Source of the DNA: Adiantum capillus-veneris
Taxonomy: Eukaryota; Streptophyta; Polypodiopsida; Polypodiales; Pteridaceae
Assembly: GCA_014529385.2 (NCBI GenBank)
Contig: CM043956.1
Span: 61,968,620 to 62,032,619, forward strand
Reading direction: 5' to 3'
DNA length: 64,000 bases
The translations under genes were made by a program, and so were the position numbers. Shown piece after piece: positions 44,119-54,798 of the stretch (position 1 is its first letter; each line of letters opens with the position of its first letter). Below the pieces are notes generated by a model, which did not search any database, was not told the origin of the DNA, and saw only the letters and a program-made list of their open reading frames with translations.

Positions 44119-44489
44119 ACGACGTCAGTTTAGCCGTAGCTAGATAGCATTAGTTTAGGGTTTCTCATAGCTTATGTATCATGAGACGGATTTTATACGT
44201 CTTTTTGAACCATGTATATTATTACATTTGTCACCGCAGTTCCTTTTGCCAATCGATTCTTTATGCCTATGATGTTGTACAATTGTCATTATTACATTTT
44301 CCAATCAATTCATTTTGCCTATGATGTGTACAATTGTCAATTTTACGCTTGTCAATTTTGCAAACAATGCGTCTTGTGGGTGACTATTTTGGGTCTATTA
44401 TCTACCCTTGCACTTTTTTAAAAAAGTGAATCAAGTACAATATGGTTGATGGATGCCCTGTCACCAAATTTTTTTTCTCTCGGGTGTCG

Positions 44490-44777
44490 CTATAACCGTC
44501 GTTATTTATGGCTCTGTAGCATCGGTATGAGCGTCGCTATAGCTTCTGTGAAAACGTCGCTATAACCATCGCTATAGGCGTCGCTATGAGCGTCACTATA
44601 TAGCGACGCTCATAGCGACGCATATAGCGACGCTCATAGCGACGCATATAGCGACGGTTATAGTGACGCTCTCGTAGCGACGCTACTAGCGACAGTTTTA
44701 GCGACGCCGGGGGTTATAAAAACCCAGTGTATTTCCGTCGCTAACAGCGTCACAAGAGCACACAACCTCTTGTAGTG
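44490..44777 (+). repeat. Right CACTA terminus and subterminal repeat array
   Basis: About fifteen copies of TAGCGACGCTCA-like motifs in both orientations, with a palindromic centre near 44599, ending CCTCTTGTAGTG. The array is longer than the left one. Confidence 0.88.
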
Positions 44778-44813
44778 AATCCTAACCTAATTATTTGCAC
44801 TCCCCCTAAAGAG

Positions 44814-45272
44814 TCAAGGGAATAGGATATTGTAGAGGTTGGGGGGAAACCCTAAGGCTAAACCCCTATCCTCGTCGTCGAGATAAATAAAGTCATCATC
44901 CATGAGACCATATGTGCCATCCGTGTAGTCATTTAAATTTTCTTCTTCATCATAGGTGCCCATGTTTACTAAGAAGGTCACTAGACGCCTATAGTCATCT
45001 TGGTCAAAAGGGTAGACTTGTGCAATGGGAGAAACGCTCTCTACTAAGTATGGATCAGACGTGGTCAAGAGACGTATCAGCCATTCTAACTCCTCAAAAT
45101 TCCTCTCACATGCTAGTGTACCTATCAAATCCCATTCACATGCAAGCACTGGAAAGACCATGTGAAACATTTGTGAAAAGTAACGAGGGTACCTCTCACC
45201 CAAGGCAGGAGTGGATGACTCTAGCGTACTAGCCGTATATGTACACACAAATAGATGATGGTTAGAGTGCAA
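44814..45272 (-). CDS. Unassigned acidic 152-residue protein in gypsy 3' region
   Basis: An uninterrupted minus-strand frame between the internal purine tract and the CACTA insertion. I do not recognise the family. The N-terminal half has hydrophobic/aromatic stretches (FPVLACEWDLIG, LEWLIRLL); the C-terminal half is strongly acidic (TYDEEENLND, DDDFIYLDDEDRG). The non-autonomous relative lacks this segment, so there is no second copy to test conservation. It may be an accessory gene of the element or a captured fragment. Being open in an element full of stops is mild support for a recent or selected gene. Confidence 0.45.
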   Translation of the reverse strand: MHSNHHLFVCTYTASTLESSTPALGERYPRYFSQMFHMVFPVLACEWDLIGTLACERNFEELEWLIRLLTTSDPYLVESVSPIAQVYPFDQDDYRRLVTFLVNMGTYDEEENLNDYTDGTYGLMDDDFIYLDDEDRGLALGFPPNLYNILFP

Positions 45273-45440
45273 ATATTACAAGGGTCGTGTTCTTGTGCAT
45301 AATTTGTTTTTATTATTTTGTGTTATGGCTCTTTCTCTTTTACTTTTTATCTTGTTTTTGTGATATCATAAGATTGGAGATTGAGAGGTCAGGGAGGAAG
45401 GTTGAGAGGGAATCAAGTGAATGACGGATGTCAGCAAACA

Positions 45441-45455
45441 CTCCCCCCTTCCTTG
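45441..45455 (-). other. Internal polypurine-tract-like sequence
   Basis: On the minus strand CCAAGGAAGGGGGGAG, the same as in the non-autonomous relative, 3' of the W[VI]PK frame and well upstream of the real polypurine tract. Confidence 0.5.
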
Positions 45456-45461
45456 GGTAGA

Positions 45462-46448
45462 TCATACCTTTTGGAATGATGTCGTCACCTTTTGAAACCA
45501 ATTGTTCCAAGTTGTTATGGGTAAAGGCTTTAACCAATAGTTTTCGATCACCCTATGTGTTTCATCTAGTTGCAAGGGTGGTAAGGTACTCTCCCATGAT
45601 TTTATTTGCAACATTGTTGGAGGTGGTGAATCTACAACGGGAGGTGCAAACTCTTTCTTGCTTGTATGGATATGTACAATGGTAGGTGGAGGTTGTGTCA
45701 AAGCTTCTATTTCCGTATAGGAACTACATGAAGAGCAAGAAGCTTCATTTGCTTTTCCTGTTCCTGAGCTCGGTGGAACAAATCGTTCTTTCTTTGGTAC
45801 CCAAACTAGCTCTGGAGCAGGTGTGTCGCATTCCGTGATTTTTTCCTTTCCACGATTTTCAATTTGTTTTGGATCCACAGGATTGGGTTTACATGGGCCA
45901 GGTGACAGGTAAGAGTACAATTTACGTTTGGGCACCCAGATTTGATCATTTCCTTTATAGTATCCTTGGGCTTTTAATAGTCGTTTAGGAATCCAGCGCC
46001 ACGTTTTCTTACATTTCTTGGAGCAAGTGGGACGTTTCTTACGAGGCTTCCGTTTTTTAGCATCAGCCATGGTTACTAAAGAAGCTTTAGGGACCCACTT
46101 GTATGATTTCTTTGTTATATTAGGATGGTTCTTGTGTGTCTCAAGATTTCTTTCAACTACATTAGTTGAAGATCTAGAGAGTTGGGCTATGGGGACGTAT
46201 GGTTCAACCTCCTGGACATGCAATGTCTTGGGTTTTATTTCCTTAGGCAATATCTCAGGGACTATGGCTTGAGTGGTAGGGATAAGAGTTGGTTTTTGTG
46301 TTGTGACACCCCCAGTCCCCCAATCAATAGTGCATTTGGTGGCTATCATCCACGTGCGTCCTAGGTTTATATTACCCTCCATAGTTCCAGTAGGCATGAC
46401 CAAAAAGTCTTGAGCTACAATTCCATTGTCATAACTGACAGAAGTGTG
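45462..46448 (-). pseudogene. End of second retropepsin-like domain and W[VI]PK domain
   Basis: Continues in the frame of 46449-47429 after one TGA (46449-46451). The first part completes the retropepsin-like domain with QDFLVMPTG, INLGRTWM and a CTIDW end, typical of the flap-to-C-terminal half. After a Thr/Pro linker comes a basic domain with KWVPK (46083-46103), WIPK (45983-46002), WVPK (45925-45944) and WVPK (45791-45807). A Lys-rich stretch near 46020-46060 (KKRKPRKKR) resembles a nuclear localisation signal. It ends in VIENYW and NNWFQKV. The same domain makes up the C-terminal half of the frame at 19157-20305. Its function is unknown; its place after integrase is where Athila-like elements carry env-like genes, but no membrane segment is visible. 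Confidence 0.75.
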
Positions 46449-47429
46449 TCAGATTCCAAAAACCGTAGTTTTTTTCTTGTTGACACCCTTGACTTGGATA
46501 ATACTCTCAGATAGAGGTGGCTTCCCTAACTGACACCACACCCCATAGGATAGCAGATTATATTTAGCACCCGTGTCCAATAAGGCGTTATATAGCACTT
46601 TTCCATAGGCACTATTTAACTCAATAGGGTATCGTAGAGGTGTGTCAGAGTCCAACCAATCCTCTTCGATTTCCACGTGCAATGCATTTGTGACTCCAAG
46701 GTTAGCCTCTCGTTTTTGTCTTATACGTTGTTGTCGCTCCTTAGCCTCAGCTTGAGCTTGTATCTTCGTTAACTCGGTTTTTGCTTTGGCGGCCTTCTTT
46801 TGATGAATGGCCCATAGTTCTTCTTGGCTTAAAGGATCATAATATCTTTTGAATTTACTCCCATTGAGGAATCCAATGGTTTCAACTCCATCAAGAGTTT
46901 CCACACGAAGGGTACCTTGTGGGGTAATTTCACATACTCTATATGGTCCTTTACCAGCATATTTCAACTTTTTCTTCTCTTTACGTACTCCATACATAAG
47001 GACTTTATCACCAACTTTGATGTCCTTGTCCTTCACATGGCGATCAAACCACTTCTTTCTCCTATCCTTTTCCACAAGAGCATTTTGCACAGCCAACTGT
47101 CTCTCTTCGTCTAGTTTTTCTAAGATATACAAACACTCAGTTAAGGGGTTACCATTCCATCCTTCTTGCGAAGCTACCCTAAGACTAGGAATGACAAACT
47201 CCCAAGGCATAACCGCTTCTTGGCCGTATACCATTTTGAATGGCATACAATTAATAGCCACTTTATAAGAAGTACGATAAGCCCATAGAGCAGATGTCAA
47301 CTTCAAATCCCAATCAGTGCGATGAGCTTCTACCGTCTTGGTTAAAATAGAGATTAGAGTCTTGTTGGTGCTCTCGGCTTGTCCATTAGCTTGCGGGTAA
47401 TAAGGTGTAGACTTATGGTGGGATATCAT
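46449..47429 (-). pseudogene. Integrase C-terminal half and start of second retropepsin-like domain
   Basis: A 326-codon frame. It begins within the integrase core with YPQANGQAESTNK, holding the catalytic Glu, and continues through the GPY/F-like region (GKGPYRVCEI) and a coiled Lys/Gln/Ala-rich segment. From about residue 275 it encodes VLYNALLDTGAKYNLLS, with the aspartic-protease DTGA at 46566-46577. It ends at a TGA in the middle of that domain. The catalytic Asp for the integrase core (SDNGTHF, 47464-47487) lies in this frame just upstream of its first ATG. Confidence 0.85.
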
Positions 47430-47461
47430 AAAGGTCGTGGTAAGCTCTCTTATTACCTCAT

Positions 47462-49816
47462 TTATAAAATGGGTACCATTATCACTAACAATTTCAAAAG
47501 GGCAACCAAATCTTGTGATAATGTTCTCAAAAAGAAACTTGCCGTTGTCCTCGCGTCAGCTTTTTGTGAAGCCTTAGCTTCAGCCCACTTTGTTACATAG
47601 TCCGTAGCAACTAGAATATATCGAGATTGAGTGTTGCGAGCTGCGGGACTAATTTGACCTACAAAGTCTAAGTCCCATTTTTCAAATGGTTGGGTTACTT
47701 TAATAGGATGTAAGGGCATTCTGTCTTTGCGCTGTGTGGTCTTGTAACGTTGGCACTCATCACACCCTTTTGTAAAACGTGATGCATCCTTAAATAAAGT
47801 TGGCCACCAATAGCCTGATTGCAGCACCTTTCTAGCAGTCAGGTCTCCTGAAAAATGTCCTCCTGCTATGCCCATATGTGCTTCTTGCAAGATATACAAA
47901 TATTCATCCTCGCGGGCACAACGCCTAAGAATATCGTCCTTGCCTAGTCTATACAGAGTTCCGGCAATCAAACAATAGGGTTCACATTCTTTTACTAGCC
48001 TTCGAGCGATATCCTTACGAAGTTCCTTGGGTGGAAAACCATTAACTAAAAAGTTAACAATGTTCTCACTCCATTCAGGCATAGTCTCAACTATGAATAG
48101 GGAAGTATCGGGTAATTCATCATCAACTCCTGTAGGGGCTTCACCATTGGGTATGCGAGACAAATGATCAGCCATGACGTGCCTTTTACCGGGTCTCACT
48201 ACAATCGTGAAATCAAACTCCAGAAGAATTAACAACCATCGTGTGATTCTTCCTGTGGAGCATGGCTTGTTTACCAGATACAGCAACAATTGATGATCCA
48301 CATAAAATACAAACTTGTTTGCCAGAAGGTAGTAGCGAAATTTCTTTACTGCATAAACCATTGCTAAACACTCTCGCTCTGTAGTGGTGAAGTTCCTTTC
48401 AACATCGTTCAATTGACAGCTTGCAAAGCTAATGGGATAGTCCAATTTATGTTCTCCCGGTTGAGTGAGAACACACCCAATAGCAAAGTTTGATGCATCA
48501 ATATGCACATGGAAAATGACATCCCAGTTAGGTGTCCTTAAAATCGGAGCACTTGCTAGTGTTTTCTTCAATTGTTCATAGGCCTGGTCACACTCTTCAG
48601 TCCATTTAAATTCAATGAGAAGCTTGTACAAAGGACGTGCTATCTCAACAAAAAATAAAATAAATCGTCGATAATAACCCACGTGTCCCATGAACCTTTG
48701 AACTCCCTTGTAATTGGTTGGTGGTGGTAACTCTAGAATCACTTTAATTTTGCTCTCATCGGTTGAGATACCATTCTTAGATACTATATGCCCTAAAATA
48801 ACTCCATGCTTGACCCAAAATTGGCATTTGAATGGGTTCAATGAGATACGATATAACCTACACTTTTCAAACACCTTCCGCAAACATGATAGATGTTCTT
48901 TCCAAGAAGAGTAAACACAAAGGTCGTCTAAGAAAGCTTCACAAAACTCTCTCAAATATTCTTTAAAAGCAGTGTTTATTAATCGTTGGAATGTAGCAGG
49001 GGAATTTGTTAAGCCAAAAGCCATCACACGAAATGCAAACACGCCAAATTCTGTGATGAAGGCAGTTTTAGCTTGGTCCTCTAGCGCTATCGTGATTTGG
49101 TTGTAGCCTAAGTAACCATCTAGAAAGCTATAAGCTTTCTTGCCTGCAACTCTTTCGAGTACATGTTCGGAATATAGTAGGGGGTAATGGTCTCTTCTAG
49201 TAGCTGCATTAACTTTTTTGAGGTCCACGCACACCCTGAGTTTCCCATTCTTTTTTGGCACGATAACTATTAGAGACACCCATTCAGAGTGTTCAATAGG
49301 ATATATGAACCCACATTTGATAAGCTTTTCTAGTTCTTCTTGAATGATCTTTGCGTACTTAGGATTCATCGGGTAGGGTCTTTGTTGTACGGGCTTCGCA
49401 GTGCTAATCATAGGGATTGTATGTTGGACCACAGAAGGTGGAACACCTTTCATATCATGGTATGTCCAAGAGAATATGTCCTTGAATTCCTTGAGAAGCT
49501 CTTTGAGGACCGCCTCTTCAACTTCTGTGAGGTCTTGGGCAATAAAAACAGGTTTTGATTCTTCACCGGGGTCGGCTAATTCTATTTCTTTAACTATTGC
49601 CGGACCATCATAGATCCCATTATTCCCATCGATAGGTATTCTTTGGGCTTTTGTGTACACAACCTTTGCTTCCCGTGTGGTGTAAGATTTGAAATGTTCT
49701 GGTGCAGGATGCAAGTCTGTGGATTCTGGTTGTGCTTTGGTCTGTGCTTCTATTTCTGCTTTCTTGTGTTGTCGAGCTAACTCTTGGTTTTGATGCCGCC
49801 TTGCAGTGAGGCTCAA
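47462..49816 (-). pseudogene. Gypsy reverse transcriptase, RNase H and integrase N-terminal half
   Basis: A 784-codon frame. The RT shows GFIYPIEHSEWVS, LRVCVDLKKVNAAT, YSFLDGYLGYNQI, the catalytic FLDDL (48921-48938) in place of the usual F[IV]DD, and LGHIVS. RNase H shows HIDASNFAIG, TTERECLAMVYAV and VDHQLL, where the family usually has TDH. Integrase follows with the HHCC zinc site (GIAGGH ... CDECQRYK) and the first catalytic Asp in WDLDFVG. A frameshift near 47545 breaks the link to the rest of integrase. It is in frame with the protease ORF upstream apart from a TGA at about 49868, so gag-pol was probably one long polyprotein. No chromodomain and no second RNase H are seen. Confidence 0.9.
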
Positions 49817-49867
49817 ATTTGGCTTGTTTATGATCTCTAATTGGGCTACGTCATGGGGTCGTGGTCT

Positions 49868-51436
49868 TCACCACATAACATTTTGGAGATATTCACCCCA
49901 ATCGTCTACCAATTTTCGATGAGCATCACATGCTCCTATATAACTGAGCCATTCTGTTGAGGATCTCTTCTTTTTTATCCTAGCACGTACATTGGCTCGA
50001 TATCGACGCCTCTTAAAGTTTTTCTTTTTCTTATTTGAGACCTGCTTTTGATTTGCATTTAGATCTGGCTCACTAAAGGAGTCCTCGTTGGTGTCCTCTT
50101 CACTCTCGGAGGAGCTATCGTCGGTTGATGTGCTCGGTCCTTCCAAATGTTTTGACTCTGAACTTGCTCCACTCTCTAATTCATGAGATTCAGAATCCGT
50201 TTCACTCTGGGAGTCCGTGTCTGAGTCGTGTTGGTCAAAGTCTTCTATTGAGCTATCGGTGTCACTGTCAGATTGGTCTACAATTGCCTTGCCCTTAGAA
50301 GATGCATGTATGGCACTTATCATGTTCAGAGGTGCAATTTGTGGTACCTCTTCCCCCTCTGGTGTGACCCAAGTGGTTCCTCTATTTCCCCAGGTATCTA
50401 TGGTTGCAGCTAGGTGTACCCAGTCTACGTTGTCTGATTCCGTCATACCCGGTAACACATCCATGTAAGGAGAATCTGGGCCAATGTCTGTATCCCTCTT
50501 ACAAGTGTAACAATATTGTAGTGGGGCCGAGTGAACTGTGGTGTCAGAGCGATGATCAATAATGGTTTTACTCCCTAAGGGGTGTACCTTACCAGTCACC
50601 AAATCCACTCTAAGGACAGAGTCTTGGAATTGCAAATAGACATGATTTTTAGACCAATCATGAACCATTTGTGCTTCCCTCATGAATGGTCGTCCTAAAA
50701 TCATTTCATATGACATAATGTGTTTAGAGAAATCTATTACAATGAACGCATGTCGTACCTTGTGTCCTAGAACTTTGATCTTAAGATCCTTGAGCATCCC
50801 CATAGGTTTGGCTATGGTACCATTTGCCATCTTTACCACAATGTTAGTAACATTGAGGCGGGGTTTTCCCATGGATTCCCAACAATCTTTTGTAACGATG
50901 CTAACTCCCGCACCACCATCAAGAATTCCCTTTATAGTTAATCCCTTGGTAGTGATGGGTAGGGTCGCATTAGACTCGTCGCCTTCAAAATACTGCCCTA
51001 ATTCGTTAATGGGTACCTCGATCACAGACTCATGTCCATCTAAGTCAAGTGATTGCACATGATTTTCCTCATCAATCATAATCGAGTCAGGCCTATTTGG
51101 TTGCGCAAACTGCGGTAATCCCATTTGTAGCTCTCCGTTAAGGAATGCTTGAAGTGCAAAGAATAACTCAGGATCTCCATACAACTTTGCTATGATCGTA
51201 GTTCGGACCTAAGAAGACATGAAGTCCACTAGTTTGGCAACATTCATTGGCATTTTGCAGGGTGTAGGCCCTTGACTAGGAACAGGCGAGGATGGAATCT
51301 CATATTCCTCAATGGGATCAGGTATTCCTTCGTTAAACATCCTTTCCAACAAGAAAGGTGTATGCTCACTTTCTGATGTCCCGTCCTCACTCCCTTCTTG
51401 GATGATACTAGGTATGGCTAATGGTCTATGGTTCAT
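49868..51436 (-). pseudogene. Gypsy protease and acidic linker
   Basis: Frames 51209-51436 and 49868-51184 are in the same register and separated by one TAG. The aspartic protease has GILDGGAGVSIV with active-site DGGA at 50909-50920 and the later YEMILGRPFM. DGG in place of DTG or DSG is common in plant gypsy elements. The C-terminal 200 residues are a Ser/Asp/Glu-rich acidic linker followed by a Lys/Arg-rich segment. The linker holds the GMTESDNVDWVHLAATIDTW stretch that the non-autonomous element retained. The protease would cut the polyprotein in the particle. Confidence 0.85.
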
Positions 51437-51470
51437 GTGGGGTGGATGAACTTGCGTGGGAAACGCTGTG

Positions 51471-52760
51471 TCATGAATTTTGATGCATGGGTTCTGGTTC
51501 TAGTTTCCTTTGAGTCTCCTCCACTAAACCTCTTAGATGTTTCACCTGCTCAATCTCGTCTACTGGGTTTGGGTACGTCCCAATCTTCTTTTTACAATTC
51601 TTCCCTTTTTGCCCCTGCGGTTTATCTTGGGGGTCTTGGATTGGATTTGGAAACACTTGTGGTGTTTTCAGAGGCTCTTTATGGTTTTCTCTTATTCGGT
51701 TTTCATTTGGTTCCATGTTACGGTTTTCTTTGTCGGTCTTTCCCTTTGTGGTATTGGTTCTAGTCTCCATTGTCTCGATTGAATCTGAATCATCCTCGAG
51801 GTCATTCATATACACGGGGTCATCTCCTGTTCCTATGTTTGTTTTGGAACTTGGCTTTGAATTTCCCGTATTCTGCGACCTCTTCCTTCGTGTCTTCTTT
51901 TTCTTTGCTTGGATAACTGACGCGGTATCTCTCTCTTCGAGGATATGGCCTGGCCCTTGAAGCATGGACCGTGTAATCGCATAAGCAGGTGCGACGGGTG
52001 GTATTGGTGATGTCACACTAGCAATTTCGACCAAATTTAGGGGTGTGATTTTAGGCGCATTTGGTTTATAGGGGCATTGGGCAATCAAGTGATCTATGCC
52101 ACAACGATTACATGTGAGTATTAGCATTGAAGACGTGCTCCCTTGATTTATTTGCATCTGTGCAGCATTCTTTTGCAGCCTAATAGGGCACTCCGCTGCC
52201 CGATGTGGTCCACCACACTCGTAGCATTGAAGAGGTGGTCTCCTAGCCTGGGTGTTGATATTTTGACCTCTGGATGCGAGAGCAGCAGCTTGATAAACCG
52301 GCTTGACTTGCCCCCAACAATCTTCCATGTAGTATATATGACACTCTTCCAATATATCAAGTCCGTAGGCAATACTAGTGTCTATTTCCTCCTCACAGCC
52401 ATCTGCATAAGCATTAGATGGCTCGCAACCCACTTGGTTCATAGGGGTGACTCTTGGATGCGGGGGCTGTGGTCCTAGCACAGGAGGTGGTAGCGGTGTA
52501 GCTTGTACAACATTTTGAGATCTAGGGACCATGTGTTGCGGTAGTTGCTCAACAGGTGGAGTAGGCATCAATACAGGAGCTCAAGGCACATCCGTCCAGG
52601 CTACAGGTGTTCTATTTGCCATCATACGTTTGATCATTAAACAATCCTTAGCTTGGTGACCATACCTACCACATGCGTTGCAAGTTCCATTAAATTTTAC
52701 TCTAAACGTAGGGCACTCACTAGTGCTATGTGGACCTAAGCAAATGGAACACCATTGTTC
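51471..52760 (-). pseudogene. Gypsy nucleocapsid region with four zinc knuckles
   Basis: The minus strand encodes CSICLGPHSTSEC and CNACGRYGHQAKDC upstream of a TGA at 52581-52583, then in the same frame CYECGGPHRAAEC and CNRCGIDHLIAQC. That is four CCHC-type knuckles in two pairs, whereas most plant gypsy gags have one or two. A Lys-rich and acidic tail follows to 51471. A frameshift near 52770 separates it from gag, and another lies between 51471 and 51436. It would bind element RNA. Confidence 0.8.
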
Positions 52761-54798
52761 TTGGATACATGTGACTATTTTGAGGGGGTCGATTATCCTT
52801 AAGAGACTCTTGGATTGCCTTGGTGAGTTCTGTCAAGAATGTCTCAAATACCTTTGGCTCATTGGCAATGGGCTTTGCAGTCATGGGTTCATACTCAATG
52901 GCTTGTGAGCTAGTGGATCTCGTGTCAGCAGACACCCTCATGCCTGCTATCATCAAGTTGTCCTCTAATTGGATTGCATTGGCAGTGACATCTTCCCAGG
53001 TTGTGATACCTCTAATCACTAGTCCATTATAGATTCCTTCATTCCTCAACCCTCGAATGAATCGATCAAGCAGTTGGTTATTGTTGAAGCGCTCATTTAC
53101 ATGGCAGCGAGAGTTTAAGTGCTTTAGACGACTAATAAAGTCCCTTACTGACTCTCCTTCCTTACGTTCGGCCTTATGTAGCTGAGATGCTACACCCCAA
53201 AGCACACCTTCTCATATGTACTCCTTTAGAAACAACATTCGAAGGGTAGGGTAGATTGTTTTCTCGTCCACCCTTAGGGTTCTATACCAATCTCCAGCCT
53301 TCCCACTTAATGTCAAGCTTAAGGCATTGCACTTATGTAGTTCGTTGCGTTCCCCTAAGGAATCACATACTTGTTCAAACACTTCAATGTGTTTTCTAGC
53401 ATCTTCGTCTCCATTGAATTTTTGCGTGAGTTTGGAAATTTGTATTGCCTTACTTCTAGGCTCTCTATCAGATGCATGACGCATATTTTTCGCGATAGAT
53501 CGACCTATGGTTTGGGCAAACGCTGCCAAGTCACCTATGTGAGGAGGCAGGGCCGGTGGAGGTACTCTTGGAATCATATGTGGGAGAGGGACGGGTACCG
53601 GTCTTGGCATATGTGTGGATGATACAGGATGTGGAACATAACCGGGCATAGGTCCACTTGGATAAGGGCTAGGGAGCGGCACTCGAGGAGCATAAACAAG
53701 TGGTACAATTGGAGGTGTGGGGGCCATGTGTGCATAAGGGGCTAGAGGCACATATGGTCGAGGCCCCATATTAGGTACTACGACACTAGGTAGTGGCACT
53801 TTGCTAACCGTAGATGTCATCGGTACATTGTCTGTCAGGCCTATCCCTAGAGTGAGCACTGTTTTTTCCTTAATAGAGGGTTGAACCAAGTTAGGGAAGC
53901 TAAAGTTGTCGCTCGTAGGCTCAAATTGCATAGAGACCCCAGGTGAAATGATGTAAGATGGGTCCATGGGACTCATTAGAGGAGTCTCCATTTGTGATAG
54001 AGTAGGCTGTTGAGCCTTGCTCGTATCCAAAAATCTCATGGGGCCAGTTGAGAGTATATTTACCCCTCGGTTTTGCCTTTCTGATTGAATAATGCCATGG
54101 ATAACATTACAGATCATTTTCTGTTGATCTTCGATGCTCGTGGCACTAGAGGTGGATTGTACAATCTCTATCCATCCTACATGGTAGGCATGGCCAGAGT
54201 GTAGATCCGTCAACACCTCAGTGTGGAGGTCGTATGTCCAATGATCATTAATGAACAATCCTTCTAGAGTCGACGTGTTAACGGTTTCTTGTGAGGTAGA
54301 AGCAATGTTGCTCCCCGTGGTTTTACTTGTCACCAACGGTACTCTAGAGGGAACTTCTGAAGGAGGCAGCTCAACACGGCCTTCTTGGTAAGAAGTTGGC
54401 AGGATATCCACATGGACACTCTTTGGGGGTGTGGGGTCCAGGTGCGATGTGAAAGGAGAGTCCACTTCCCCACCCCCTTCGTGTGCTTCATTTGCATCAG
54501 GTTCCGAGCAATTAGCTCTACCTAATGTTTCGATGAAATGGCTAAACATACTAGTACTAGGTTGTGGAGCTTCGGGAGGTGCATGGCCTTCTCTCTCAGT
54601 GTTTTGTGTAGGGTATGCTTCCATGATTTCTGAGTCGGAGGAGGAATCACTAGCGGCTATTTTAGGGTCTTGGGTGGTGCTACCTTGTGTCCCCGCTGAG
54701 GGTCTAGAGCCTATCGTGGATGGGTAATGGGTGTCCGTATGAATAGAGGCACCCTCAATATGCTCGTGTTCTAGCACCCTCCCAGAGCGTAAGTGCAT
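52726..54798 (-). pseudogene. Gypsy gag with long N-terminal extension
   Basis: Starts at the ATG of MHLRSGRVLEHEH, a start typical of plant gypsy gags. About 390 residues follow that are disordered and rich in Pro/Ser/Thr. The retrotransposon gag domain (PF03732) then runs from about 53500: KLTQKFNGDEDARKHIEVFE, LSLTLSGKAGDWYRTL, FLKEYI. A TGA at 53212-53214 interrupts it; the same frame goes on with the remaining gag helix (ESVRDFISRLKHLNSRC) to 52726. The N-terminal 135 residues are shared with the frame at 19157. It would form the particle shell in the cytoplasm. Confidence 0.88.

Larger units (their letters stand above)
36645..44777 (+). mobile_element. CACTA (En/Spm) DNA transposon with captured host gene fragment
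   Basis: An 8,133-bp element with the inverted ends CACTACAAGAGG ... CCTCTTGTAGTG, inserted in the gypsy 3' region. The flanks share AATC on both sides (36641-36644 and 44778-44781), one base more than the usual 3-bp CACTA duplication. Both ends carry arrays of GCGACGCTCATA-type subterminal repeats. It encodes a tnp2-type transposase and a Ptta/En/Spm-type second protein, both interrupted by stops, and contains a heavy-metal-associated protein fragment. Confidence 0.92.
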
